Positions 1-11,684 of a stretch of 64,000 bases of DNA are shown one piece after another. Source of the stretch: Agarophyton chilense (Eukaryota > Rhodophyta > Florideophyceae > Gracilariales > Gracilariaceae); NCBI GenBank assembly GCA_030374765.1, contig JARGXX010000079.1, positions 868,001 through 932,000 of the forward strand, in the 5' to 3' direction. A model generated the notes under the pieces. That model was given only the letters and a program-made list of their open reading frames with translations, had not been told where the DNA came from and did not search any database. The position numbers and the translations under genes are program-made. Position 1 is the stretch's first letter. Each line of letters opens with the position of its first letter.

Positions 1-1149
1 ACGCTGAGCGTGAGTATGGTTGGACATGACGTTCTTATCGAGGATTTTGAAGGCCTTCGCTTTGGATCCCTTTACATTCTGCTTCTTATTCGCCGAGTTC
101 GACCTTTCCGAAATGATTTTCTTCACCATCGCCATGTACACGAACTGCTGGAAGCGGATGTTATCAAGGGATTTGAGGGAACGTCTTTTGAAACAGCGTA
201 ATTCATCGAACTTCTTTTTTGAACAGTTCGTTCTCGAAGATGCGAGTGACGAAACAGTTTCCAGGCCCTCTCGCAGGAGTCATGCTTCACTCGAAGAAAT
301 GGCATAATTTTTGATCCTAGGAAATATCGCATAGGCCCTAACACGCTTGAAGCATCCTGCTTGTGGCACGCTTCCAGAATTTGGTCGAAATAAACGTGTT
401 TACGAACATTACTCTACGATAATATATTGTAAACGTAGATCATAATCAGGTATCCATGCCGAGAGATGCCACTTTTTCCATAGTGCTGCTGGGTCGTTTC
501 ACGAAAGTACTTGGGCAGCCACTTCATCTTCCAATCAATGAAACAACTGCTCTCAATGTCTCCTTCAACCTCTCAGGTTCCGCCTACAGTTGTTGAGGGA
601 CAAGATCGATCGCGATTTGTTGGTTGCTTGTCTACTCTCCGCCGATAAGCACGATACAGCCTCAACTTCTGACGAATGTATACCAGGACCTTCAAGGCAT
701 CTGCTTGAGAGCTCGATTGCTGCTGAGCGCCCACCAACTCTTCCAGCTCTTCGACACGGAAACTCGGAAAATAACATGCTTCACAGCATCCGGTTTTTGT
801 TTTTCTGTCGCCCAGGAATGAAAGCAAGCCGTACTCGATATCGTGTGTGCATGCTTAGTTCTTGATAATGCAGTGCTTGTCATACTGTGACTTCAAAAAA
901 TTCCTGGCGAGTTTGATATGTAAGAGCAATTGGTCTCGTATGGATTGAAGAACTGCAAAGTCACATGAAATGCACCTAAGAACTTTGCATGGAACGTCTA
1001 TAAGCTTCCCTGTGTCACAAAAACACACGGTGTCAGATTTTTCAATCGAAAAAGTGAGATCCCGACCCCAAAAACAACATACCGGTCACATATCCCACAG
1101 CGGCCAACAACTTTTGGTTTCTTTTGTTCACTTTGCCAAGAATCTCGTA
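1..1149. other. Left flank without a recognised gene
   Basis: Only short overlapping open stretches occur on both strands, none with a domain I recognise. Some minus-strand pieces may be decayed downstream parts of the ORF at 1150-1454, because that ORF runs in this direction, but similarity is too weak to say so firmly. Confidence 0.4.
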
Positions 1150-1454
1150 TCAGCTTGTATGTTGAAGAGAACCACACCTCTGATGACAAAAACTGGCATT
1201 TTCTACATCATTTTTGTTCCCATATCCATCCCAAATCCGCTTTTCCAAATAACCTCGCGTCAGACTTGGCAAGACGACTACATCTCCTTTTCCAAGTGTC
1301 AAATGTTTCGTACCCAATGACAGGACACCAACGTTTTCTCGGGAAAGTATGAATCGGAGAGCATCGTCAACAATTGCCCGGTCGAAGCGTACCGCCGTCC
1401 GCTTCAAGACTTTAATACGACCTTTGGTAATTAAACGACGGTAGTTTAGCCTGC
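1150..1454 (-). pseudogene. Downstream part of an older ORF split by the Gypsy element
   Basis: The minus-strand reading gives about 100 residues with coherent protein-like character, including VRFDRAIVDDALRFIL and LSLGTKHLTLGKGDVVVLPS. It begins exactly at the left target-site duplication of the Gypsy element at 1455-10534. The other half of the same locus should therefore lie beyond the right duplication (10540-11250), which also holds a minus-strand ORF. The reading looks like part of a large uncharacterised protein family that is often repeated in eukaryotic genomes. I cannot name it and give it no function. It is a fragment, not a complete gene. Whether the gene was already dead before the insertion cannot be told from this sequence. 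Confidence 0.45.
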
Positions 1455-1899
1455 TGTAACGCAATGAATGTTTGGTCAGCGCACGGTCTCGACCGGTGGT
1501 AGTGTGGTAGAGCGGGTCCTAAGGTTTGAATCCTTGACGGCGGAACTCCCAGAGTACTTAGGGCAAGGGGCTGGCGTTTTCTGCGTAGTCTTACAGGGTG
1601 GAGCTACGGAAACGATGGCTTGAAAACCAAAGGGTGAAACTAATATACCAAAGGGGGTTATTTAGTATCCTAACGGTTTCTACCGTACTCTACGGGAAAA
1701 GCGTCACTCGAGCCAAGTAAATAGTACTGGCGAGGCGCTGAGAACTCCCTGGCACTGTACTGCTAATCTATTACACTAATTAAAATAAATGAATAATCTA
1801 CATGAGTCCACCTGAGGTCGACCCGTACACGTGTCACCGGCCAGATCCTTCGGTGCCCAGCAGCTAACAGGGCTCAACCGTTATCATCGCTCTTTCGCA
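1455..1899 (-). repeat. 3' LTR of the 1-10 kb Gypsy element
   Basis: 445-bp direct repeat matching 10138-10534. In the sense orientation it starts TGCGAAAGAG and ends GCGTTACA. The purine-rich tract next to it lies at 1900-1913. It is about 48 bp longer than its partner because of an internal length difference. Confidence 0.9.
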
Positions 1900-1913
1900 T
1901 ATCTCCCTCCTTC
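1900..1913 (-). promoter_or_regulatory. Polypurine tract of the Gypsy element
   Basis: Read on the minus strand this is GAAGGAGGGAGATA, immediately upstream of the 3' LTR start. That is the expected place for the plus-strand primer of reverse transcription. Confidence 0.7.
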
Positions 1914-2280
1914 AGATTCGGCCATCACGGCGAAGTCCAGATTGCCTCAGGCTTGATCCAGGGGACTCGAGCACTTCGTTGCTCCCGGTATCATTGTGCG
2001 CGACGAAACGTCGCGCTGTCACCGCCTGCGGGGATGCGGGGAAGTGTGAACTGACCATTGGGGCCGAGGGGAATTTAGTTTGCCTAAGGACGGAAACTCC
2101 CACGCCCCTTGAGAGCTGGCCATAAGAGCATCGCCGTCGTATTCCTTGCGTCGCGTTGCCGAGGCTGTCCATTGGCTTCTTCCTTAGTCTCAGTTCTTCC
2201 TTTAGCGACCCTCCGCGCTTCGTCCACCGTGGTTCACGCCTGTCAGTCCGTCCGCCTCGATTCCGTCATCTCGTTTCACC

Positions 2281-3271
2281 ATGGTGGTACTTTCCCATTG
2301 GTCGCGTACGATGGCGGACCCGTCTCATAACCCCCTCGGATACGCCGTACTTCTTTCGGAATATGTCGCCTCCGTCGGCTCTCTCATCTATTTACCGGCG
2401 GATCAACCTGGGGCCAGCGGTACCATGACTTCGAACAACCCAGCGAGGAGCTCCTCGGGTTACCAAGAGGCCTACGAACGTCCTGGGGACCGCAATGACC
2501 ATACCATCGGACAAAACCCTCGGGCAGTGCGTCATGCCCTTGATTCCTGCTGGTATGTCCAACGGAGAACCCTTCGGTGAAGATCCTTTCGTCCTACCCG
2601 TGGACGGCGTTCATCTTTCGGAAGAGTCCGCTGTGGTGCTGCCAACCGCTTCCCCTCTTTCGGCTCCTCCGGGCGCTGCTCCTTAGGATGAGCTCTCATA
2701 TGAGCCGCCGGTCGCCCCAGTGAATATTCTTCCTGGCGATGTTACTGTCAAAACCAAAAGTCATGTAGGCGAGGCACTTGCTCAAACATCCACCGGGAGC
2801 GTCTACATCGCTCCGTCCTCTCCGTTGGTACACCTTCGTGCTTCGGTCCCGGCTGCAGCCGCGGATCTCCGTCATTTCTGCCGTACCGTTGGTATCACGG
2901 CCTCGATGGACATTGCCACAGTTTTGAGGGAAGCCTGCTCCTGGGCGCGTCGCTCGGCTCACTACGCCGCGGTTGTCCAACACGGTCAGAACCTCAAGAC
3001 CACCATGGTCAATATCCTGCAGTATAATGCGCAGGCAATTTCCCAGAGAGATTCTGCCGACTTGGATGCCCGATACTGTCTCAATTTGAGTAACCGGGAC
3101 GTTTCCGATGGTGACAATAGTTCTTCAGGAGAATCCCCGTCGAAGAAGCGTTCCAGGCTCGCGGGGTCCGGTTCTGGTGGTCTAGTTTGCTGCTCGGATG
3201 ACCCTAGTCCCGGTTTCACTGCTGCCGGTTCCAATAAGGACGACGGAGTCACTCACGTGGCGCCCCAATGA
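2281..3271 (+). pseudogene. Antisense coding-like stretch inside the Gypsy element
   Basis: Between the integrase end and the 3' LTR the plus strand, opposite to gag-pol, holds a protein-like stretch. It includes one open run of about 180 codons that is rich in A, S and P and ends in a basic, Ser-rich tail (SPSKKRSRL). It is broken. An AATAAA lies about 85 bp past the last stop. I see no similarity to the antisense protein of the Gypsy element at 28527-40474, although place and orientation are the same. It could be chance open frame in GC-rich DNA. The matching arrangement in the other elements makes a real antisense gene plausible. Confidence 0.35.
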
Positions 3272-3356
3272 GTACTGTTTGTGTTCGCAGCGCTTTCGCA
3301 AAGCTTGAGGTCATACCGAGGGCTGTCAGGCCTCTGGTATTTACTCGAATAAGTTA

Positions 3357-3362
3357 AATAAA
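3357..3362 (+). promoter_or_regulatory. Candidate poly(A) signal for the antisense stretch
   Basis: Canonical AATAAA on the plus strand, 86 bases past the end of the antisense coding-like stretch. A single hexamer can arise by chance. Confidence 0.25.
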
Positions 3363-3695
3363 GTAGTGCTTGTGCTTTCTCAAGGTCTTTGTCGTATCTC
3401 AAATGTGCGTGCCCCGGAACGGCGTCCAATCTTGAGAGCGTCTCAGGCCTTTTTGAGGTGTCTTCGAAGGACTTGCCTTCTTCCCTGATACGAGAGCTAC
3501 GACGAACCGCCGTGCTCCGGCGAACCATTGTGACGGGAGGCTGTTTGGGAGACGTTTTGGGATTATTTGGACCAATGGTTCCCCTCTACTGAAGGGCGCG
3601 CTCTGAGTGGCTGATTCTGCGCCAATAGTGGGCGATAAATTTTCCAGAATGGCTTGGGGCTCTTTCCAAGTATCTTCCTCAGGTGTGTAGCCGAA

Positions 3696-5429
3696 CTAAT
3701 GGACGCCATAGCACATAGTTCCACCTTCTCCCAGACCGGCGGAGATTATGCGCTCAATCCCATATTTCGGTTGATGTTCATCCTTTGGAAGGAGAGTGTG
3801 GTCCAGAGGGGCGAATCCATCGAAGTTGGTTTGGTGCGATGGGTCATAGTAGTTGCCATTGACCATTGTGTCCCTGGGGCTAGTCGAGTCCTCAGGAACT
3901 GCCTTAGGGGGTGTAGAGACTTGATCGTCGACCTGAGGTCGTGATGCTTCCATTGCGCCAGGGGGCTGGGACTTTGATGGTGCGGAGAAACTGGGAGCTC
4001 GTGCCCCGCGATCAATAAACACGGTGTCCTGTAGGCCGTCAATGAGTAACGTGATGGTGTGTTCATTGGCCTTAAGGACTTTGTATGGTCCCGTAGAGCA
4101 GGGCAAGAGCTTCCGCGTAGTGTCGTCAAGTTCTTCACTGTCCTTCGGTGGCCGGTCCAGGTAAACCAGGTCTCCTTTCCCATAGGTCAGTGTGTTCCAA
4201 ACGGCTTTGTCGAAATTGACCTTGTAGCGTCGTTGGGCTTTGGTTAGTACAGTTCTGGCCGATTGGAGAATGCGGTCAATGCGTCGGCGCGAGTAGTGCT
4301 TCGCCTGGGTAGGATTCATCCCTTCGGTTATGTCCTGGAGTATGATAGACTCCTGAAGGTCAACAACTATCGGCGGCGGCGCTCTCGTCGGCTTTAAGTC
4401 GAAAGGTGTTGTCTCTGTGGAAGCGTGCACCTGCGTGTTGTAAGTATAAACCAGTGGCTCAATGTAGTCGTCCCAGTTAAATTGGTGCTCCGAAACTTAG
4501 TGCTCCAATCGGTCCAGAAGGGTACGGTTGAAGCGTTCGGCTTGGCCATCTGTTTGCGGGTGGTACGCCGTGGTGGTCACATGTTTGATTCCTAAGGTAG
4601 CACAAACGTGTGAGAAGAATTTGGATACAAACTGGCTGCCGTTATCCGTAAGGAGATAGAGTGGCATTCCATATGGATATACCCAGTGGGACAAGAAGGC
4701 CGTAGTGACATCCGTGGCCGTTTTCTTTCCTAGCGGTAGGGCTCGGGTAAGTTTGGTAAACCTATCGGTTACATCCAAAACAAACCGTTTCTCATGGAAC
4801 GACTTCGGCAAAGACCCAAGTATATCCATTGAGACAAATTCTATTGGACCTGCGGCGTGGAAAAGCTTCAGTTTGGTTTGATGGTTGGCGCGAGACCCTC
4901 GGATCTGTGCACACGATGCACAGTTCCGTGCGGTTTGCCATAGGTCCTGCGCCATCTGTGGCCAGTACAAGAACTTACTTAGGGTCTGGTACATTCGTCG
5001 GCCTCCAGGGTGACCAGCCAAGCGGGGGAAATGGGCGAGGTATAGTAATCGTGCCCTTACCGAAGTTGGTATTACCTGTTGGAGTGGGCCATCCAACGGT
5101 GAGCGGCGACAAAGTAGTCCAAATCAGTCAGAGTCGAATAAACATCCTGGGGTTTCTACCAATTGGACTGTTTCCTTGCATTACTCGTCTTCGACCTGCG
5201 CCTGTGGGAGTTCCTCAATAGTTACAGGGAGGAGTTCTTTTCCCTCCGGGGCTATCGCATTAACCTGAGGTGGTGCCGAATTGGGAGATACTGTCTCCCA
5301 GTCCAATAGGTATAATTCATTCTTCTTTACCTCAGGGTCCTCTGATTGCACGTTACCCATAAGGTCGTCTGTTTCCGTATAGTCCTGAGGTCCATCGTCT
5401 GTAAAGGGGGTGGGAATTAGGTCGTCCAA
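3696..5429 (-). pseudogene. Integrase region of the Gypsy element
   Basis: The minus-strand reading shows the integrase zinc-binding region (HFPRLAGHPGGRRM, then CASCAQIRG) and the catalytic core with D..G (VSMDILGSLP), LLTDNGSQFVS and TTAYHPQTDGQAERFNRTL, the classic Ty3/Gypsy core. A C-terminal domain with the pattern of a post-core beta barrel (KGDLVYLDRPP) follows. I see no chromodomain in this element. The part is broken. Confidence 0.9.
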
Positions 5430-5540
5430 TGGAGTGTCATCAGTTCTGTCGGAAATGATTCGCGACAGGAAATCTGCTGCCTGGTGCTTGCTGTCTGGCT
5501 TATAGGTTATCTCGTAGTCATATTTTGACAGCCTGAGGCG

Positions 5541-7082
5541 TCACCTAGCGAGTCGACTCGATGCATCGGTCATATTTAGTAAACAGCGGAGTGAATCATG
5601 GTCTGTCATAATGGTAAACCTGGTTCCCCCGAGGCACGAATGGAGTGTCAATACAGAAAATACGATGGCTAGACATTCCTTTTCGGTCGTATTGCAGTTC
5701 CACTCCGCGCTGGTGAGCGTTCTGCTCCAGTAGCCAATGGGTCGGTATTCCTTCGGTGACTCCTGTTCCTGTAGCAGTGCCCAACCCACTTGGACATCAG
5801 AGTCATCTGTGTAAAGGACGAAAGGCCTATTGGGCTTTGGTAAAGCCAAAATGGGTGGGTTCAGAAATTTGTCCTTTTGAGTCTGAAATGCCTCGTACTG
5901 GTCGTCGGTAAGGGCTTCGAACCCCGAAGCTGTTCCCTTCTTCAGAATCGCGCTGAGAGGGGCCGAGATCTTGGCAAACCCTTGGACGAACCGTCGGTAA
6001 ATGTTACACAAGCCCACGAAGGATCGTAGTTCCGGGTGGGTCCTAGGAGGCTTAGCCTGGCGAATCGCATTTGTGGTCCATGTGGCCATCTTTAGCTTTC
6101 CTGGGCGGACGACGTGACCGAGATAGTGCTCTGAGACCTGGAAGAAAGCGCATTTGTGGGGTTTCAGTGTTACTCCAGCGTCCTGTAGGATTGTTAGCAC
6201 CTTCTTCACGTGGCGAAAGTGTTTCTTTACGGTCCGTGAGAAGATTATAACGTCATCCAAATAGACCAGGGTGAACTTCCATTTGACTCTGGACAGTAAA
6301 ATGTCCATTATCCGTAGGAAAGTGGCTGGTGCATTCTCCAAACCAAAGAGCATGTGAGTAAATCTGAACAGACCTTCATAGGTGGTAAAGGTTGTCAGCA
6401 CCCTCTCATCTTCAGCCAAAGGGATTTTCCACTATCCCGACTTATCGTCCAGTGTGGTAAATACGACAGCTTCGCCTATGGAATCCAGACGGTCTCCCAT
6501 GCGGGGTGTCGGGTATGAGTCCCTCTTGGTTACTGCGTTCAGCTTCCTGTAGTCGAGACAGAACCTGAAGGAGCCATCTTTCTTCGCCACGAGGACAAGG
6601 GGACCTGCCCATTCGGATTTGTTTGGAGGCGCCGTCTCTATGACTTTAGCTTTGAGAATCTTGTCCATCTGGTCGGCGACAATTTACCTACCTTTAAGGC
6701 CGGTACGGTATGGGTGCTGGAACTGTGGTCTGGCATCATCCTGAAGATCAATGCGGTGGGTAGTGGCACTGATTGTGCCCAATCTACTTGACCACATGGC
6801 CTGGTATTCTCTGAGGAGATCAAGTACCTGGGGCCTACAGGATTCGAATTCTTCGCCGATGGCGACCGTCCTCTCCCAAAAGTCGACGTCTTCGTCGGGC
6901 ATTGGCGTCGCAAGATTATCCATTTGGGTCTCCATAATGGCCACGGACGTGGGTAGAGTGATATCAATCACTGTACCTTTACGTAATCGCACTGGTTTAT
7001 CTCGGAAGTTTCTGATTGTGACCAAACAGGACCTGTTGGGGTGGATGTCGATTAATCCATTGGGCATCAAGGTAAGGTGCAT
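5541..7082 (-). pseudogene. Reverse transcriptase and RNase H region of the Gypsy element
   Basis: The reading contains RT hallmarks: SEWAGPLVLVAKKDGSFRFC, LNAVTKRDSYPTPR, MLFGLENAPATFLRIM and VYLDDVIIFS (the YxDD polymerase motif). The connection (LRSFVGLCNIYRRFV) and RNase H (FVLYTDDSDVQVGWAL, YWSRTLTSAEWNC) follow. The part is broken. Confidence 0.92.
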
Positions 7083-7183
7083 CAGAACCGTTTACGGGTT
7101 GTTCTGAATCATTACGAGACCTGAAGTCTGGGAATGGACCGATACAGCGATTTGGGTAGTCGGGAGTATCGCTATGGCCTTTG

Positions 7184-7750
7184 TCAAGCGAACCTTATTG
7201 GACTTTGTGTTTTCGGAGACAACCGCTCGTTCGCGGCTCGCTTCTGGCCCTGGGGCGGAACCAGATATGGAAATGGAAGGTGTGCATTAAAAGCGACTTT
7301 CCTAAGGCTTGGATAAATGGCTTTAATGTATCGGTCGATAAAGGAGGTCCCTAGGATTTCCTCAGCGCCCAAGTTAGGAAATACAAGGAACCACTTGCGG
7401 ACTTTGAATTGTCCTACATCGTGGTAAAGTGGTACTATCCCTTTAATGGCCATCGGTCTACGTGATGCATCGGTTGTCTTTAGGGTCTTCCTTGCCTGAA
7501 CGAAATCTTGCAAGCCCAGTCGGGGTAGCTTAAAATTGACGAAATTGGGACCAGCGCCTGTGTCCAGCACAGCTGTGGTCACTCGAGAGTTGTTGGAACG
7601 AAGTCCTACGGTTACTCTAACTTTAGAGTTCTCTTTCCTGAGGATACAGACGGGATTGTTACTGTGTTCCAGTTGTGGTTCATCCTGAATTGTCCATTGT
7701 GGGTGGTTCGTATTGGGAGGTGGGGAGCTGTTTGGCTCACGACCGTCCAA
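7184..7750 (-). pseudogene. Aspartic protease region of the Gypsy element
   Basis: The motif VLDTGAGPNFVNFKLP is the retropepsin DTGA active site, followed by the flap-like ILGTSFIDRYI. It lies directly upstream of the RT region in element order. Confidence 0.8.
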
Positions 7751-8070
7751 TTGGTTCAGGCAGGGACTTAAAGAGGGAGGATTCGTCTCGCGTCGTCCCT
7801 CCAGGAGTTTTCCGATGGGGTTTCCGTTTCTTTCTGAAGATAAGGTTAATCCACGGGGTTTTCAGTAGGATCTACAATGTCATGGATCTGTAGAGCTTTG
7901 ATCGGAGTATCCGGCGGCGTGGCAAAGCGTGAGCTTCCAGGGGTCCCTGTGGTTCGTTGATGTGCCTTGTGATACATTCCTTCGGATTTCCGCACCCGGG
8001 ATTTCTCTCCCCATAAATCTAGGAGGTTTTTATGTGCATCCTCAGGCTGATACGTCGTACAGTCACGAGG

Positions 8071-10103
8071 TTAGTTCACCGAAAGGCAGAGGAAGAAAGC
8101 CCTTGGGGAGCAAACATAAACTTCCTTTCTGGGCGGAAAGGGGGAATACTTGGGAGTGGCTGGTTCAGTGGTCGCTGTAGTTCCTTGAGAGGTATATGAT
8201 GGGGACCCGGACGGAGGAGCACTGAAATTGATCGCGAGGACACCTCCCGAACCGACGTAATGGAGTGATACATCCATGTACGATTCCAAGGAGCTAACCA
8301 AATGGGCTTGGTTAGGTTTACGCAATGGAGTTGTGTGTCCTCTGGTTTTATCAGCGTTGCGCCTGCAGATCCTGTACGTTCTGCCATAACCCTCAGCGTA
8401 GGTAACGAGCCTTCGGAAGAAGTATTGTGGGTTTTCCGTGTGGTAACTGCGCACATGTGTCCGAATGGCAGGGAGCAATCCCGTGATGAAGTGACGTTTA
8501 AGCGTTCCTTCGGAGAACATATTTCCACATCGGTAAGCCCTCTTCCATAGATCGTCTGCCAAAGCCGATTCGGTCATGTTGAAGCTCTGCCTAAGGATAT
8601 TACTTCCTGGTGGGCATCCATTATAACGTCATCCGTGGCGTAAGTTTCCAAGAGGTAATGAACAACCTGAGGGTATGACCTAAGGAGCTCACGGTCTTGA
8701 GCATCCAAGAGGTCATTTGTGCCAGATATCTTCGAAACCACTCGGTCACGCGCCTATCCTGTAAGGAAGAATTGGAAAAGGTACAGAGCGGCGTACTCGT
8801 AGACACCGTTCTGATCGCAGGTCGTACGGAACAAACTGAGAAACATAAGGACAGCAATGGAATCAGAACCCGAGAACTTTTCCATAATGGTTAATTGCAT
8901 CCATTTGGCCCATTCGGCGACTCTGGGAGCCACCGAACCAGATTATTTCGCGGACCTGTCGCCCAGCCGGAAATTACGGTAGTTTAGAACCCTAAGGAAA
9001 AGGTTGTTGGTTGTTATCAGTGGTCTGAGGCCTCGAACGACAGCCTCATCCACTTCAGAGTCGGTCGTTTCGGTTGAGGTCGATTCAGAATCACCCTTGT
9101 CCGAATGTTCTCTTCTCTTACTTCTTCTATTCTTTTTTCTCCGGCGGTTACTTCTTTTCTTTCCATCGGAGTAGATACCTAAAAGATTGATCTCTTTATC
9201 AGATCAGATGGAGCCCTGGGGTCTCTGTACCTCATGTAATCCGTCGGGTGGGGCCAGCGGTCTGTATTCTAGACGCGGAGCTTCTCTTCTACTTTTCGCT
9301 TTTCCCTCCCTCGGATTCTCCTGATAGGCAATCTGTCTCTCATCTAGACGCGGAGCTTCTCTTATGCTCCTAGATTGTCCCACCATGGGGTTTTCATGAT
9401 GGTGATCCCGGCGAGGGGCGGATAACGCCGCCACTCCTGGGGGTTTGGTAGAGGGTTGCCATATGGAGACCGGATGGTTAATATGTGGTGGAGTGGTCCT
9501 AGGGACCAAATTGCTTGCCTGGCGGGTGACTGCTCCTTGAACGGCCTGTAGGAAGGAGTCTATGAATAAATCAGACTCCATTACCTTAGGGACTATTCGC
9601 ACGATGAGGTAATCCGTATGGTCAGCAATTGCCGTAGCGAATCGCACGTTCATAATGGAATCCACGTAGGTTGAGCAGAGCTCACGGAGACGGGACCAGA
9701 GAAGGTCGGCAAGCCCTGCGGGCATGTTTTCTCTAATTCCTTCGGTCTGGGGGGTTTCTGCTTGAGGTGTCCCTGGCCTAGAGGCGGTCCTGGTGAGCCG
9801 TTCTCGTAAACAAGCTGCCACTGTGGGTTCTCGGCGAATCCTTTCAGGGTTATCCAGTGGGGTCAGTACTTCTAGCGGCTGGCTCCTCGTGCTCCTGCGG
9901 TCGCTAGTGATATCAACCTGATGTTCAGGCGACATCGTCGACGTTGTAGTCGCACTTCGTCCTGCCGTAGGAGTCCTATGGTCGCCTCGGTTGGGTTTCT
10001 TTCCTGCATCCATAATGGCGGTTGCTTCTGTACGTCTGGTCCGTTGGGGAATTAAACCAAAGTTTAGAATCTGGATAATTCTTCGTTCCAGTGGTCCGTT
10101 CAA
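8071..10103 (-). pseudogene. gag-like region of the Gypsy element
   Basis: This coding-like region lies between the primer-binding site and the protease. A Pro/Arg/Thr-rich N-terminal half is followed by a capsid-like stretch (VTYAEGYGRTYRICRRN). I see no clear zinc knuckle. It is assigned as gag from position and from likeness in layout to the gag of the 28-40 kb element. The part is broken. Confidence 0.6.
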
Positions 10104-10117
10104 TTATTCCAAATGTT

Positions 10118-10134
10118 TCTAGGCCGGCAGACCA
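10118..10134 (-). promoter_or_regulatory. tRNA primer-binding site of the Gypsy element
   Basis: On the minus strand TGGTCTGCCGGCCTAGA lies just inside the 5' LTR. It starts with TGG, as needed to pair with the CCA end of a tRNA. The 28-40 kb Gypsy element has a related site beginning TGGTCT. Confidence 0.6.
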
Positions 10135-10137
10135 AAA

Positions 10138-10534
10138 TTTAACGCAATGACTGTTGGGACAGCGTACGGGTCTCGACCAGTGGTAGCGTGGTAGAGCGGG
10201 TCCTAAGGTTCGAATCCTTGACGGCGGCACTCCCAGAGTGCTTGGGGCAATGGGCTGGCGTTTACTTCGTAGTTCTACATATTGAAGCTAGGTTACTTAG
10301 TATCCTAAGGGTGCCTACCGTACTCTAAGGGAAAAGCGTCACTGGAGCCAAGTAAATGGTACTGGCGAGGCGCTGAGATCTCCCTGGCACTGTACTGCTA
10401 ATGTATTACAATAATTAAAATAGATGAATAATCTACATGAGTCCACCTGAGGTCGACCCGTACACGTGTCACCAGCAAGATCCTTCGAGGCCCGGCAGCT
10501 TACAGGGCTCAACCGTTATCATCTCTCCTTCACA
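10138..10534 (-). repeat. 5' LTR of the 1-10 kb Gypsy element
   Basis: 397-bp direct repeat matching 1455-1899, with the target duplication CCTGC outside at 10535-10539. It contains a perfect tRNA-type B-box (10207-10217). Confidence 0.9.
10207..10217 (+). promoter_or_regulatory. B-box-like Pol III element inside the LTR
   Basis: GGTTCGAATCC matches the tRNA B-box consensus exactly. The flanks can form a T-arm-like stem of five pairs (one wobble) around a 7-nt loop. The other LTR has one change in the box. No full cloverleaf is visible, so this is not a tRNA gene. Confidence 0.35.
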
Positions 10535-10539
10535 CCTGC

Positions 10540-11250
10540 TCCGAGAATAGGCATCGCCACCAAGCCTTATACTGTCATCAGCCTTCAAAGAAACCAGCCG
10601 TGGCCTGGTCCAGGCCTTGCACAAAATTGCTGTGGCTTTTCGTCATTCCACCAAGGACTTTTTTTAGCTTTTGTTGTCACTTTAACAACAACTTTGAGTA
10701 GTCGATCTTCCTCAGGGGAACTCACAGTACCAAAAAAGCTCCCAAACACGGCGTCTTTGAGATCTTGAGGATCCGCAAGATACATCAATCCAGCAACTCT
10801 TGTCATGGAGGAACGGACACTTTGAACCATAGTCGCCCATCTCCCCGAAGATATTCTATGTCGATGGTGAGCAAATGTACGAAAAATGATGGACGGTACG
10901 TTGCGAAACTGATCTTGAGACCACCCAAATGCTGTCCATACATCGCTGGCAGTAGCCATTTGAGACCAAAGAGCAACGGCTGTCCTCTGTTTCCTCTTAC
11001 TCAGACGTAGCACACCGTAATCGTCGACCTTTTGATCAAGTTTTTTCTTCTCACGCAGTTCTTTTGAGACAGCATTAGTTGCGCTTCGTTGTTCAACGTG
11101 ATTGTGAGGCAGAACCACGGCCGCAGCACGTCTACCGCCGCGCTTCCATGCCAGCTTCTCTCCGACCCTCTTTCCAGCATGGTCGAATCTGCAGCGGCTT
11201 GATTCGCCGCATTGGCCATATAAGGGCCGCTTGCAGCTACGACGCACCAT
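10540..11250 (-). pseudogene. Upstream part of the ORF split by the Gypsy element
   Basis: A 221-codon minus-strand ORF starts with ATG at 11250 and stops at 10585, about 45 bp before the right target duplication. It has a basic N-terminus and an internal stretch, WTAFGWSQDQFRNVPSIIF, that reads like a folded domain. The minus-strand ORF on the other side of the element (1150-1454) begins exactly at the left duplication. The simplest reading is one locus interrupted by the element. I do not recognise the family. It may be a host gene or part of an older repeat. Confidence 0.4.
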
Positions 11251-11680
11251 GTGAAATGTGAATGGGTGGGAGAGAGAGGGTGAGCTTGTTTTTGCAAATG
11301 CACTTTTGACGGCTTCAAAAGCACCTGATTACAGTATACATGTCATTTCGCAGAGAGTGCCGACACCACCCCGATCTCAGCTGCCGGTTGCTGTACGACC
11401 CAAAAACCCTGCCAAAATGAGTTTTTCAGCAATTACAGATCGGTCGATGTCCCAAGTCTAGACGTGTACAAATACCGCAATAAAAAAGAAGCCGATTTCA
11501 TAATTTAAATAACCAGTTGAAATGTAGACGGGGTGTGGATTGGATTTTGAGAACCGTAGGTGTGTTGTTGCGTTTCCATTTTCGGGGACTGTATTGCAGA
11601 ATTTCGATTGCGACATTGAAGAATTTTTGTACAGTAAGATCCCTGGTTGACTTGATATGAGGCCATTGGTCCTATAGAAA
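11251..11680. other. Spacer with no gene seen
   Basis: AT-moderate sequence between the split ORF and the piggyBac-type element. I see no ORF with protein-like character and no repeat apart from one GATATGAGGCC-like motif near 11655 that resembles the inner palindrome of the element's ends. Confidence 0.4.
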
Positions 11681-11684
11681 CTAG

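Larger units (their letters stand above)
1455..10534 (-). mobile_element. Gypsy (Ty3-type) LTR retrotransposon, broken
   Basis: Two direct repeats (1455-1899 and 10138-10534) bound the element. They begin TG and end CA or near it, and a perfect 5-bp target duplication CCTGC lies outside (1450-1454 and 10535-10539). The coding strand is minus. From right to left come a primer-binding site, a gag-like region, an aspartic protease, reverse transcriptase with RNase H, and an integrase. Protease before RT and integrase last is the Gypsy order. The element is broken, with roughly ten breaks. The LTRs differ by roughly a tenth of aligned bases plus an internal length difference, so it is an old insertion. 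It also carries a plus-strand coding-like stretch between integrase and the 3' LTR (see 2281-3271). Confidence 0.93.

Noticed and set aside
10207-10217. A complete tRNA gene in the LTR
   Set aside because: Only a B-box and a T-arm-like stem fit. There is no matching acceptor stem or anticodon arm.
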